DNA from: Legionella beliardensis
GTDB lineage: Bacteria > Pseudomonadota > Gammaproteobacteria > Legionellales > Legionellaceae
DNA length: 64,000 nucleotides
Direction: 5' to 3'
Assembly (NCBI RefSeq): GCF_900452395.1
Contig: NZ_UGNV01000001.1
Span: 769,501 to 833,500, forward strand
In this document: positions 1 through 9,012 of the stretch, in pieces
Layout: each line of letters opens with the position of its first letter
Numbering within the stretch: position 1 is the stretch's first letter
Made by a program: the position numbers and the translations under genes
The notes under the pieces: model-generated
What the model saw: only the letters and a program-made list of their open reading frames with translations
Told to the model about the DNA's origin: nothing
Database searches by the model: none

Positions 1-3000
1 ACCAATGGCGGTGGCGTTTATGGGGGGGAAGGAGGTCTTAGTCAAAGTACCGGTGGTACGGGTGGCGCTGGGGGGCTAAATGGCGGGGGCGATGGTGGTA
101 GTAGCTATAATAGTAGCTATGGTGGCGGTGGTGGTGGCGGTGGCATTATCTTAACCGGTAGTAATATCGGCGCTGGCGCTGGTGGCGGTGGCGGTGGTGG
201 AATAATTGATGATGTTCTCAGGTTATTTGTTGCTGATGGCGGCGGCGGCGGTGGCGGCGGCGGTGTGGGCGGACTATTTGTCAACCAAGCTGGGGATATT
301 GGCGCAAATACAGGTGGTGCAGGTGGTGCAGGCGCTGCGGTACAAATTGATACTGGCGGTGGTGGTGGCGGTGGTGGTGGTAGTGGGGCGGTCTTAAGCG
401 GTGTAGTGGATGCTTTTACTAGTGCAGCAGTTGTAGGCGGTACTGGCGGCCAGGGTGGTACTAGCGGTATCGATTTAAGTAGTAACGGCGGCGCAGGCGG
501 TGGCGGTGCAGGTGGTTATGGCATTATCCTAGCTAATCAAGGCCGATTTACTATTAACACGTCTGGGGTAGTGGCTGGCGGTGATGGCGGTGATGGTGGT
601 ACTTCCTTTGGTGGCGAGGGGGGAACTGGAGGTCAAGGAGGAATTGGTGCGCTTTTTATGCAAGGCGGAACTTTAGTCAATGACGGCAGTATACTTGGCG
701 GCGCGGGCGGTAATGGCGGCAATGGTTATTTCTTTCTTGGTGGTAATGGTAACCTTGGTGGGATGGGTGTGCAATTTATAGGAGCTGGTTCCTTAACTAA
801 CGTAGGATTAATTATTGGTGGTGTTGGTGGTGACAGTGGTTTTAACCCTAACAATGATTTTTCTGGCGCTGGCGCTGATGGTGGTATGGGTGTTCAATTC
901 ACAGCAGCTGGTGAATTAATGAATGCTGGCTTGATTAGTGGGGGTAATGGTGGCTCCGGTGAAGTTAGTGGCAATGGCGGTGTGGGCGTGCAATTGCTAG
1001 GGGCTGGTAACGTAGCTAGCTCAGGAATAATTATCGGCGGCAATGGCAGCAATAGTGGTGATAGTACGGGTGCTGGCCCTGCTGGCGGCATGGGCATGCA
1101 GTTCGCAGCAGGTGGCCAATTAATTAATTCTGGATTGATTAGTGGAGGTAATGGCGGTGCTGGCCTAACTGGTGGCGCTGGTGGCATGGGCGTAGAATGG
1201 CTGGGCAATGGTACTATAGTTAACTCTGGGACGGTTACCGGCGGTAATGGCGGTAATGCATCTGGGCCTGGCGCTGTGGGCGGCGTAGGCGGCACGGGTA
1301 TGCTATTTTCAATCTCTGCAGTAAGTAATAATGTAACAAATGCCGGCACAATCAGTGGTGGTAACGGTGGTGCTGGCCAAACTGGTGGCGCTGCTGGTAT
1401 AGGCATAGACTTGATAGGGAGTAATGTATTTAATGCAGGAATAATTACCGGCGGTAATGGCGGCAGTAGTAATACCCCTTCTGGTGTTGGTGCTACGGGT
1501 GGCGTGGCCGTACAATTAGCAGCAGGTGAAATAATTAATTCGGGAAGAGTTAGCGGCGGGACTGGTGGTACTGGTTTTTATAATGGTGTTGGTGGCACAG
1601 CTATACAGGGTGTTTTTTTAAGTGTTATTAACAGCGGCACAATAGAGGGTGGTTTGTTCGCAGATGGTACAAATCGTGCTAAGGCGATTGAATTTTTAGG
1701 TGGTACTAATCGTTTGGAATTACGACCAGGTTCTTCTATTTCAGGTTTAGTGCTTGCAGTCGCTGGTGGAAGCGATATTTTTATATTAGGTGGCGAGGGC
1801 AGTGATACATTTAATGTAGGGTTACTCAGTTCAACCGGCCAATATCGTAACTTTGCCGCTTATGAAAAAACAGGCAATAGCACGTGGACCTTACGAGGTT
1901 CTTTATTAGATTCTTCTATTACCCCGTGGATTATCAGTCAAGGCACCTTAAGCATTCAACAAGATGCTAATTTAGGGGCTCTCGCAGGTGGACTAACCTT
2001 TAATGGTGGCACTTTGCAAAATACAAGTCCTATTATTAGTTCTCGTTCGATGACATTTAATGCACCGGGTGGGACGTTCGAAACATTATCTAACTTAACC
2101 TTAACAGGCTTACTTAGTGGTTCAGGTAACTTGACTAAGGCAGGCTCTGGCACGCTAATATTAGCTGCTAATACAAGCGGTTTTACCGGTAATACGCTGG
2201 TTCAGGCTGGTACTTTACGAGTTGAGAGCTTGTTAAGTGGGGATGTTATAGTAGGTCCTAATGCGCGCTTAAGTGGTAATGGGCAGGTAGGCTCTACGTT
2301 TGTCTATGGTACTGTTGCACCGGGTAATTCAATTGGCACCTTAACCGTAGCTGGTGATTACTTACAGGCGGCGGGCTCTACCTATGAGACTGAGATAAGT
2401 CCCTCTGGTGCTTCTGATTTAATTTTAGTGCAAGGTGTAGCAACATTTGAACCGGGTGCAGGTGTCTATGTATTGAAACAGCCTGGAATTTATAATCCTG
2501 GTCGTTATACTATTTTAACAGCTGCGGGTGGTGTGAATGGTACGTATTCTATTTTTAATCAAAACCTGCCTTTCCTTGATTTGATTATAAATTATGATGC
2601 TAATAATGTTTACTTAGACATTTATCGTAATACCGCAACCTTCCCTGATTTTGCCGCGACACCTAATCAAATTAATGTAGCAATTGCTGCGGAAGGATTA
2701 GGGGCGGGTAATGTTGTTTATGATGCGTTGGTAAACCTTGCCAATGCTACCGTGTTTCAACAGGCTTTAGACAGTTTAACAGGAGAAATTTATGCTTCAA
2801 GTCTTAGCGCTTTAATTGAAGAGAGTCGTTATTTACGTGAAGCTATCTTCACTCAGTTAGATGGCATTATTAACAATGCTGTCGATTATGGCTCAGGTTT
2901 CACTGTTTGGATGCAGGATTATGGTGTATGGGCGGATATAGAGGGTAATACCAATTCCGCAACCTTATCCCGTAACTCTCAAGGATTTTTTATTGGTGCT

Positions 3001-3729
3001 GATAAGCTATTTGGCGACTACACGCGGGCTGGTATTGTAGGAGGCTATACAAGTTCGGATTTTGATGTAAATAGTCGTCACTCTTACCTTGACCTTGATA
3101 ATTATCATTTAGGCCTTTATGGTGGCACTCATTTTAATCAATGGAATGTAAGCGCAGGCGCTGCCTACACGTGGCATGAGCTAGAAAGCCAGCGTATTGT
3201 ATCATTTCCTCTGTTTTACAATAGTTTAATTAATAACTATCGAGGCGATACAGTACAAGCTTTTGGCGAGCTAGGGTATCATGTTAATTTTAGAGGGTTT
3301 CAATTAAAGCCATTAGCTAACCTTGCTTATGTCGATGTAAATATAAATCAGTTTACTGAGCAAAGTGGCCCTGCCGCATTGCACGCCTATCGCGCGTCTC
3401 AAGATATGGTTTACTCGACTGTAGGTGCTAGAGAAATGGGCATGCTCTATCAAACAAGCCGTTTCACAGTGAATGAGCGTGTATTTTTAGGCTGGCGACA
3501 CGCTTACAGTGATTTAACACCGCAATCAGTCTTTACCTTTGCTAGCGGTAGCTCACCTTTCTTAATAAGCGGTACACCACTTGCTAGGAATTCACTGCTC
3601 ATTGATGCAAGCCTTGACCTCACCAAATGGAATAATAGCGCTCAAATAGCTATTGCATACATTGGACAATTTGCAGGGAATATTAAAGAAAATGGCGTGG
3701 CTGCAAGATTTACTTGGCAGCTTTCTTAA
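1..3729 (+). CDS. Autotransporter, C-terminal part (5' end outside window)
   Basis: The reading frame is open from base 1, so the start codon lies outside the window; 1242 codons are visible. The passenger (about residues 1-550) is extremely Gly-rich, with GGNGG/GGTGG runs and recurring units of the type N-x-G-x-I-x-GGNGG, which suggests a parallel beta-solenoid. A region around bases 2125-2230 resembles the autotransporter-associated beta-strand repeat (GNLTKAGSGTLIL, then G-TLRV). The last ~280 residues (from about base 2880) look like a 12-strand autotransporter barrel that would sit in the outer membrane and export the passenger. The final residues are FTWQLS, so the usual terminal Phe/Trp is missing and the aromatic lies three residues inside. 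Probable role: surface adhesion or biofilm (inferred). A weak hairpin follows the stop. Confidence 0.85.
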   Translation, partial: TNGGGVYGGEGGLSQSTGGTGGAGGLNGGGDGGSSYNSSYGGGGGGGGIILTGSNIGAGAGGGGGGGIIDDVLRLFVADGGGGGGGGGVGGLFVNQAGDIGANTGGAGGAGAAVQIDTGGGGGGGGGSGAVLSGVVDAFTSAAVVGGTGGQGGTSGIDLSSNGGAGGGGAGGYGIILANQGRFTINTSGVVAGGDGGDGGTSFGGEGGTGGQGGIGALFMQGGTLVNDGSILGGAGGNGGNGYFFLGGNGNLGGMGVQFIGAGSLTNVGLIIGGVGGDSGFNPNNDFSGAGADGGMGVQFTAAGELMNAGLISGGNGGSGEVSGNGGVGVQLLGAGNVASSGIIIGGNGSNSGDSTGAGPAGGMGMQFAAGGQLINSGLISGGNGGAGLTGGAGGMGVEWLGNGTIVNSGTVTGGNGGNASGPGAVGGVGGTGMLFSISAVSNNVTNAGTISGGNGGAGQTGGAAGIGIDLIGSNVFNAGIITGGNGGSSNTPSGVGATGGVAVQLAAGEIINSGRVSGGTGGTGFYNGVGGTAIQGVFLSVINSGTIEGGLFADGTNRAKAIEFLGGTNRLELRPGSSISGLVLAVAGGSDIFILGGEGSDTFNVGLLSSTGQYRNFAAYEKTGNSTWTLRGSLLDSSITPWIISQGTLSIQQDANLGALAGGLTFNGGTLQNTSPIISSRSMTFNAPGGTFETLSNLTLTGLLSGSGNLTKAGSGTLILAANTSGFTGNTLVQAGTLRVESLLSGDVIVGPNARLSGNGQVGSTFVYGTVAPGNSIGTLTVAGDYLQAAGSTYETEISPSGASDLILVQGVATFEPGAGVYVLKQPGIYNPGRYTILTAAGGVNGTYSIFNQNLPFLDLIINYDANNVYLDIYRNTATFPDFAATPNQINVAIAAEGLGAGNVVYDALVNLANATVFQQALDSLTGEIYASSLSALIEESRYLREAIFTQLDGIINNAVDYGSGFTVWMQDYGVWADIEGNTNSATLSRNSQGFFIGADKLFGDYTRAGIVGGYTSSDFDVNSRHSYLDLDNYHLGLYGGTHFNQWNVSAGAAYTWHELESQRIVSFPLFYNSLINNYRGDTVQAFGELGYHVNFRGFQLKPLANLAYVDVNINQFTEQSGPAALHAYRASQDMVYSTVGAREMGMLYQTSRFTVNERVFLGWRHAYSDLTPQSVFTFASGSSPFLISGTPLARNSLLIDASLDLTKWNNSAQIAIAYIGQFAGNIKENGVAARFTWQLS

Positions 3730-3740
3730 TACTTAAAACT

Positions 3741-3775
3741 CTAGAAAGGCTAAAGAGGTTATTTAGTCTTTCTAG
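3741..3775 (+). terminator. Hairpin after the autotransporter gene
   Basis: CTAGAAAGGCTAAA pairs with TTAGTCTTTCTAG around an 8-base loop, with one bulge. There is no clean T-run behind it, so it is only a possible terminator. Confidence 0.4.
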
Positions 3776-3837
3776 GGTACTTAAATTTCGACAACAAGTC
3801 AGGTATATTTTACTTTGAATTTTATAATAGAAGTTTT

Positions 3838-4557
3838 ATGAAATATTTTCTTATTCTTTCTGCAGCAAGAACAAGATCGTCTTATTTAGAGCAATTATTA
3901 AACTCGCACCCGAATGTTGTGTGTCATGGCGAACTTTTTCATCAGGATAAAGTCATGGCGAGACTACCAATCGTAAAGGATGATCTTAATTATTTGAATT
4001 TTCGTAATACGGAGCCTCATAAATTTTTAGATGACATCGATGAAAAGACCAAAAAAACACACCCTAACGCAGACATGTTAGGATGGAAATTGTTAACGTA
4101 TGATTATCAAATTAAACATGGTTTAACAGCAATTCTTGCTAGAAAACCCAAAATTATTTTTTTAACCCGCGAAAATTCGCTAGCTTGGTATTCATCTTTG
4201 CAATTGGCAATAAAAACTAATGTATGGTTTACTCATCAACCAATAACACATCAATCACAAGTTACCTTTTGTCGTAAGCATTATGAAGAAACAATAGAAC
4301 GTCAATTTCGCGAAGATTTACGCGTAAAAAGAACCGTAATGGCCCACGATTTAGAGTTTTTTCCATTTGATTCTGAAGAGATAGGTAAACCTAAAGCGAT
4401 GACGAAATTACTGAAATTTTTAGGATTAAAAAGTGCAGCGCTTTCTTCACCCATTGTGCAACAGAATTCTTCTGATATTTTATCACGTTTTACTAATCCT
4501 AATGACGTGCTAACTTATTTGCAGGATATAAGAAGATTGGAATGGGTAAGTGAATAG
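3838..4557 (+). CDS. Sulfotransferase-like protein
   Basis: 239 aa, small for the family. The N-terminus has the PAPS 5'-phosphosulfate loop of carbohydrate sulfotransferases: a beta strand YFLILSAA, then RTRSSYLEQLL (residues 11-21). A second conserved element, IFLTRENSLAWYSS (about 107-120, with R111 and S119/S120), matches the usual 3'-phosphate-binding Arg...Ser. The family transfers sulfate from PAPS to sugars or other hydroxyls. It is the first gene of a block with glycosyltransferases, so a surface glycan is a reasonable acceptor (inferred). It converges on the GT2 gene with only 18 bp between the stops. The ribosome binding site is weak. No PAPS synthesis genes are in the window. Confidence 0.7.
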   Translation: MKYFLILSAARTRSSYLEQLLNSHPNVVCHGELFHQDKVMARLPIVKDDLNYLNFRNTEPHKFLDDIDEKTKKTHPNADMLGWKLLTYDYQIKHGLTAILARKPKIIFLTRENSLAWYSSLQLAIKTNVWFTHQPITHQSQVTFCRKHYEETIERQFREDLRVKRTVMAHDLEFFPFDSEEIGKPKAMTKLLKFLGLKSAALSSPIVQQNSSDILSRFTNPNDVLTYLQDIRRLEWVSE

Positions 4558-4575
4558 TTTAAAATTAATTGTGAG

Positions 4576-5529
4576 CTAGCATTCAATCGCTTTTTGGGTA
4601 ATAAATCGTTTTCTGCGCTCCATACCAAATTTAAAAAATTGCCACTTATCTCGGAAATTAACAAAATTACCATTTGCTAAAGTAAAGGCCAGATAATTAA
4701 TAAAATTAATATGTCCGAAAATAAAAAGGTTTCTTAAATAAAATCGTTGCCGCATTAGCTCTATTGGTTGTATACCAAGTTCGCCCACACGCGAGTTAAT
4801 ATAATAAAATGCTTTTTCAGTACGTAGCATTAAATGCTGCAGCATGTCTAAATCTAGTTTTAAAAAATCGTCATTAGTAAACCAATTATTACCATGTAAG
4901 CGATATAAACCTAAGGGTTTTTTTATAGCAACAACGTCGCCCATTGCTGCAGCCCAAATTTGTAAAGGGAAGTCTGCATCAATTCTGGTTAAAAAAGGAT
5001 CCATAGGAAGGACTTTTTTAAGAAATTTTCTATTAAAACTTAAAAAGGACGTAGGCGGAAGTAGAGTTTCGCTTGTCTTATAAAGCAGCTTGCTTAAGTT
5101 GCCCTCTGGAAGTTGTTTAGGAAAGACTTCGCCAATATTGAGATTTTTATCGGCATAATGCCCTTGGTTATAGATAAGAAAAGCATGTGGATTGGTAGTT
5201 GCTGCTTCAGCTACATGGCGTAATTTATCTTCAAAAAAAATGTCATCAGAATCTAAAAAGCAAATCCAATCACCCTGAGAAAGTTGAAAGCCTGCATTAA
5301 AAGCGTAGCCTTGTCCTCTATTTGCTGGTAGGAAGAGTGTCGTGATTTTATCTTGCTTTTGGTAAGCTTCAATAACACGTCTAGACTGATCAGTTGAGGC
5401 ATCATCAACAATAATAATTTCAAAATCAGTAAATTCTTTTTGTGTTAAAACACTTTGTATGGCATCAGGAATGAATCTAGCATAGTTATAATTATCAATT
5501 ATTACGCTGATAAAAGGTTTGCGCATCAT
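4576..5529 (-). CDS. Glycosyltransferase family 2
   Basis: 317 aa. It has a GT-A fold signature: FISVIIDNYNYARFIPDAI at the N-terminus, VDDAS at 41-45, and a DSDD metal/nucleotide-sugar motif at 93-96. It probably adds a sugar to a surface polysaccharide or LPS in the cytoplasm. There is no membrane segment. Two adjacent ATGs (5529 and 5526) follow AGAGGATAA; the first is used here, and the second would have equally good spacing. It lies downstream of the uxs-type operon on the same strand, but a ~0.85 kb repeat array separates them, so it may have its own promoter. Confidence 0.85.
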   Translation of the reverse strand: MMRKPFISVIIDNYNYARFIPDAIQSVLTQKEFTDFEIIIVDDASTDQSRRVIEAYQKQDKITTLFLPANRGQGYAFNAGFQLSQGDWICFLDSDDIFFEDKLRHVAEAATTNPHAFLIYNQGHYADKNLNIGEVFPKQLPEGNLSKLLYKTSETLLPPTSFLSFNRKFLKKVLPMDPFLTRIDADFPLQIWAAAMGDVVAIKKPLGLYRLHGNNWFTNDDFLKLDLDMLQHLMLRTEKAFYYINSRVGELGIQPIELMRQRFYLRNLFIFGHINFINYLAFTLANGNFVNFRDKWQFFKFGMERRKRFITQKAIEC

Positions 5530-5593
5530 TTATCCTCTGTAATACAAGCATCTATGTTGTTGTATGAACCCACAGCCATCTATCACTCTGACA

Positions 5594-6372
5594 AAACCGC
5601 TAATTTGAAATACCGTGGCTTGACCACGGTATCCATACCCATGCCACGTCCTAATGGATACCGCGGTCAAGCCGCGGTAATACGGTATTTATTTTTAATT
5701 AAGCTCATCTTTACTTCCTTGAGCTCGAGACATTATTTATTCCTCTTGCCCGAAATACATTAATTCCTTTAACTCGAAATACCGTGGCTTGACCACGGTA
5801 TCCATACCCATGCCACGTCCTAATGGATACCGCGGTCAAGCCGCGGTAATACGGTATTTATTTTTAATTGAGCTCATCTTTACTTCCTTGAGCTCGAGAC
5901 ATTACTTTGTCCCCTTGCCCGAAATACATTAATTCCTTTAACTCGAAATACCGTGGCTTGACCACGGTATCCATACCCATGCCACATCCTAATGGATACC
6001 GCGGTCAAGCCGCGGTAATACGGTATTTCTTTTTAATTGAGCTCATCTTTACTTCCTTGAGCTCGAGACATTACTTAGTCCCCTTGCGCGAAATACTATT
6101 AATTCCTTTAACTCGAAATACCGTGGCTTGACCACGGTATCCATGCCCATGCCACGTCCTAATGGATACCGCGGTCAAGCCGCGGTAATGCGGCATTTCT
6201 TTTTATTTAAGCTCGTCTTTACTTCCTTGAGTTCGAGACATTACTTAGTCCCCTTGCGCGAAATACTATTAATTCCTTTAACTCGAAATACCGTGGCTTG
6301 ACCACGGTATCCATGCTTATCTTCAATCCTGTTAGAATACCTTAATCAAGCCGCGGTAATGCAGCATTAAGG
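5594..6372. repeat. Five tandem ~170 bp palindromic repeat units
   Basis: Five units start at about 5611, 5780, 5949, 6119 and 6289 (position of TACCGTGGCTTGACCACGG), a period of 169-170 bp. Each unit contains an imperfect inverted repeat: TACCGTGGCTTGACCACGGT facing ACCGCGGTCAAGCCGCGGTA, about 40 bp apart. A conserved spacer carrying TTCCTTGAGCTCGAGACATTA follows. The last unit is degenerate in its right arm. Short open frames here are by-products of the repeat. Partial copies of the same family occur near 21815-21845 and 63350-63437. Confidence 0.9.
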
Positions 6373-6399
6373 ATGTTATATAACCATTTAATCCTGACT

Positions 6400-7572
6400 T
6401 TATGTTAATAAGCTAAGGCAAGTTGCTAACACTTGCTCAGAGATATTAGGTGTATTTTTTTGTTGTTCGTGTTCGGCACGTAGATCAACCCATTCTTTAA
6501 AGGATAACTTTTTCCATTCTTCATTAAGTATATCTTTTATCGTTTGGATAGGGTTTAAAGTAGGGTAGATAGTTAACCCGACTCTTAATTCTTTTAATTT
6601 ATTACTAATCCACTCCGTTTCAAAATTATAAGGTAGAGTAAACTGCACAATTCCAGCGCTTAAGCCTGCCTCAGCGACTACCGTATTGCCATGATGAATA
6701 AGGTAGGAAGATGAAGCGATTGTTGGTAAAAGTGCTTCAATGTCGTCAAGAATCTGCATATGCCTTGATTCAAGAAACAGGCGGAGTGGTTGCGGGATAT
6801 CAGGAATAAAAAAAATGCCTGGGATTTCTAGCTCCGTTAAGCCAATAATAATTTCTTCGATATTAGGATAAGTCATTTCCAAATAAGCAAAAAAATAGGG
6901 TTCTTGTATTTGGGTTGTTATGGGTTTAGAGAATTCATTAAATACCCCAAATTTTTGCTCTTTACTGCGAAATAGCAAATAAGGGTCAAATAAAGGTAAA
7001 TGAGCAATAAACGCATCTTCTGATTTAAGAAGTGCATCAAAATTAGCTGGCGATGCTTTGTTGCGCCGCTGTTGTACTTGATGCATATTTTCTAGCATCG
7101 CCTGGGTAGTTGTTAGGGGTGCTGTGTCTGGACGCAGGCGCGGAAAATCAGGCAAATTAACAGGAGGTAAGCTAAATCCATCGGTAACCTGCACCAAGGG
7201 TATTTTTTCATAAGCAGCTAAACAAGCCACTGGTGCACAATCGGCAATTAGTAACTGCGGCTTTAATAAATTGAATAAATGTTCCCAGCATTTAGTTAAA
7301 CAATAAAGGGTTTTAGAATGATTAAAGCCTAATAAAGCTAACCTATCTGCAAAGCCACCAATTTTATTTAGTTTTTTTGACTTATGCAGAATAGGTGTGG
7401 GTGCAGAAGGCGCTTGCAAAAATGGTGCATCAAAGCTTGGTAAGTTTGGAAGATTGACGCCTACTAAATAGGCGTCATGGTTGTGCTTTAATAATTCTTT
7501 TTGCAAATAAAAAAAATTTTTTAAAAAAGATGTATTGCGTTCATATTCCCAAGCTAAAACAACAGTAGCCAT
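6400..7572 (-). CDS. GT-B fold glycosyltransferase (UGT/MGT-like)
   Basis: 390 aa. The N-terminus (VVLAWEYERNTSFLKNF) and a C-terminal HHGNTVVAEAGLSAG motif (about residue 290 onward) followed by PYNFETEW resemble the donor-binding region of UDP-glycosyltransferases of the macroside/rhamnosyltransferase type. It probably transfers a sugar from an activated nucleotide to a lipid or small acceptor; the acceptor is unknown. It starts 18 bp after the stop of the outer-membrane barrel gene, and both follow the UDP-sugar decarboxylase gene, so the three look like one operon (10002 to 6400). AAAGG lies about 12 bases before the ATG. Confidence 0.7.
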   Translation of the reverse strand: MATVVLAWEYERNTSFLKNFFYLQKELLKHNHDAYLVGVNLPNLPSFDAPFLQAPSAPTPILHKSKKLNKIGGFADRLALLGFNHSKTLYCLTKCWEHLFNLLKPQLLIADCAPVACLAAYEKIPLVQVTDGFSLPPVNLPDFPRLRPDTAPLTTTQAMLENMHQVQQRRNKASPANFDALLKSEDAFIAHLPLFDPYLLFRSKEQKFGVFNEFSKPITTQIQEPYFFAYLEMTYPNIEEIIIGLTELEIPGIFFIPDIPQPLRLFLESRHMQILDDIEALLPTIASSSYLIHHGNTVVAEAGLSAGIVQFTLPYNFETEWISNKLKELRVGLTIYPTLNPIQTIKDILNEEWKKLSFKEWVDLRAEHEQQKNTPNISEQVLATCLSLLT

Positions 7573-7590
7573 GTGCTTATATAACCTTTA

Positions 7591-8973
7591 CTAACTATGG
7601 AATTGGGGTGCTTGTCTCATATGGATATCCTCTAGCGCGAGTAAATCCATAGAAGGAAGTACCATGTCTTCTCTATGTCTTCTAATAAGTGACTTAGTAT
7701 CAGCAAAGTAATAACGCAAACCTAATGAGGCATATCTTAAATTGTGATCTCCTGCTCTAAAATCGGCTAACACAGATAATCCTGGTAATACAGCAAGCCC
7801 TGGTTGAAATTCAAACCCTACTTGCCCTGCTGAGCGCTCTTTTGCAATAGCGCCACCTATGTTTAAATCAAGATTGGGCATGACATACCAATGCGCATCG
7901 AGTTCGGCATATCCTGAGCTTTGGTCTCTTCCATGACAATGTGCGCTAATGCCGCCACCTTCGGCTCTAATCGTCAACGTATTAAAATATCCTTCGCCAT
8001 GCGCGGCATACAGGTATTGCTCTAATCGATGGAAATCCGTGTAATCTACGCGCGGCCCTAAAAGACCATAAGCAGGATTTCGCCAAAATAAAATACCTTC
8101 AACTGACGTCAGACTTTGATGGTTAACACCCCCTTTTAATCCTTCTATTTGCAAACCTAGCGAGTGTGTTAAAGGAAGATCGCCTGCTAATCTGCCAAAG
8201 CCACCCCATTTGCCATTATTATCATGCTTAAAAGAGTAGTTTTTGATACGTCTATTTTTTAAATACAATGCCGAGCCTTCTATCCAAGCATTGACTCTAG
8301 ATATGGCAGGTAGGCTTAAAGGTTCTGGAGGCAGAACAGGTTCTGACATAGCCTGCGCAGAGGACGCTGAAACTAACAACAAGGGTACTTTTAGCTTGTT
8401 TAAAACATAATTAATCGATGGTGAAATATAACGCTTTTTAGCACTTTTCTTATCAATTGCAATGAGTTTACCTTGCGGCATGAAATAAGAAATTTGAATT
8501 TGCGCTAAAAAAGACAGATCAAAAGTAGCATTTTTTATAAACGCCGTTATTTTATTCTGCATCTCAGCGAGTAAATTACTTTCATTAGATGTTCGTAATA
8601 CAAAATGAATAATACGTTGCTCACTGTTGAAGTAACAGCCGGTAATCAGTTTAGGGTAATGAAGGCGGACTTCTCTAGCTACATGAAGAAGGGCGGTTGC
8701 ACGAGTTAGTATGCCTGTTGGATCGAGTAATATTTCGTCACATTGCAGGCCCTTTATCATGTCCTCTAAGGAGGTCGCCTTTTCAAATTTCAATGAAGCA
8801 GTTAATTTTACCTTTAAATTAAAATGGTATTCATTTTTTATAAATTGGGTAATCTCGTCTGCCGTATGAGCATCCTTTGCATACGCTATCGGGCGCCCTT
8901 TAACTAAGCCGCAAAAAAAAATTTTATTTTTTATCTGATTTAGAGATAATTGATTTGTTGAATCCCTTCGCAT
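7591..8973 (-). CDS. Two-part protein: N-terminal soluble domain plus outer-membrane barrel-like domain
   Basis: 460 aa. I do not recognise the family. Residues 1-185 look soluble, are Lys/Leu/Ile-rich and have no export signal. Residues 193-208 (KLKVPLLLVSASSAQA) look exactly like a signal peptide, but inside the protein. From about 228 onward there are alternating amphipathic strands with many Gly, Tyr and Trp (for example LDAHWYVMPNLDLNIGGAI and YASLGLRYYF), typical of a small outer-membrane barrel. The start has a strong ribosome binding site (AAAAGGAAAATAG), while the internal Met165 has none, so the long form is probably real. It sits between the decarboxylase and glycosyltransferase genes with 39 and 18 bp gaps, which suggests a role in the same surface-glycan pathway. 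Confidence 0.6.
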   Translation of the reverse strand: MRRDSTNQLSLNQIKNKIFFCGLVKGRPIAYAKDAHTADEITQFIKNEYHFNLKVKLTASLKFEKATSLEDMIKGLQCDEILLDPTGILTRATALLHVAREVRLHYPKLITGCYFNSEQRIIHFVLRTSNESNLLAEMQNKITAFIKNATFDLSFLAQIQISYFMPQGKLIAIDKKSAKKRYISPSINYVLNKLKVPLLLVSASSAQAMSEPVLPPEPLSLPAISRVNAWIEGSALYLKNRRIKNYSFKHDNNGKWGGFGRLAGDLPLTHSLGLQIEGLKGGVNHQSLTSVEGILFWRNPAYGLLGPRVDYTDFHRLEQYLYAAHGEGYFNTLTIRAEGGGISAHCHGRDQSSGYAELDAHWYVMPNLDLNIGGAIAKERSAGQVGFEFQPGLAVLPGLSVLADFRAGDHNLRYASLGLRYYFADTKSLIRRHREDMVLPSMDLLALEDIHMRQAPQFHS

Positions 8974-9012
8974 CTATTTTCCTTTTAAGTCTAATATGGC
9001 TAGGTGTAATTC

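Noticed and set aside
894-1515. Minus-strand open frames inside the autotransporter gene
   Set aside because: They are Pro/Leu-rich antisense images of the Gly-rich repeat (GGN repeat read backwards); no ribosome binding site.
5455-6131. Short plus-strand frames in the tandem array
   Set aside because: Identical in each unit because of the repeat; overlap the palindromes and lack ribosome binding sites.
5594-6372. CRISPR array
   Set aside because: Spacing is regular, but the ~170 bp units are near-identical throughout with no unique spacers, and no cas genes are present.
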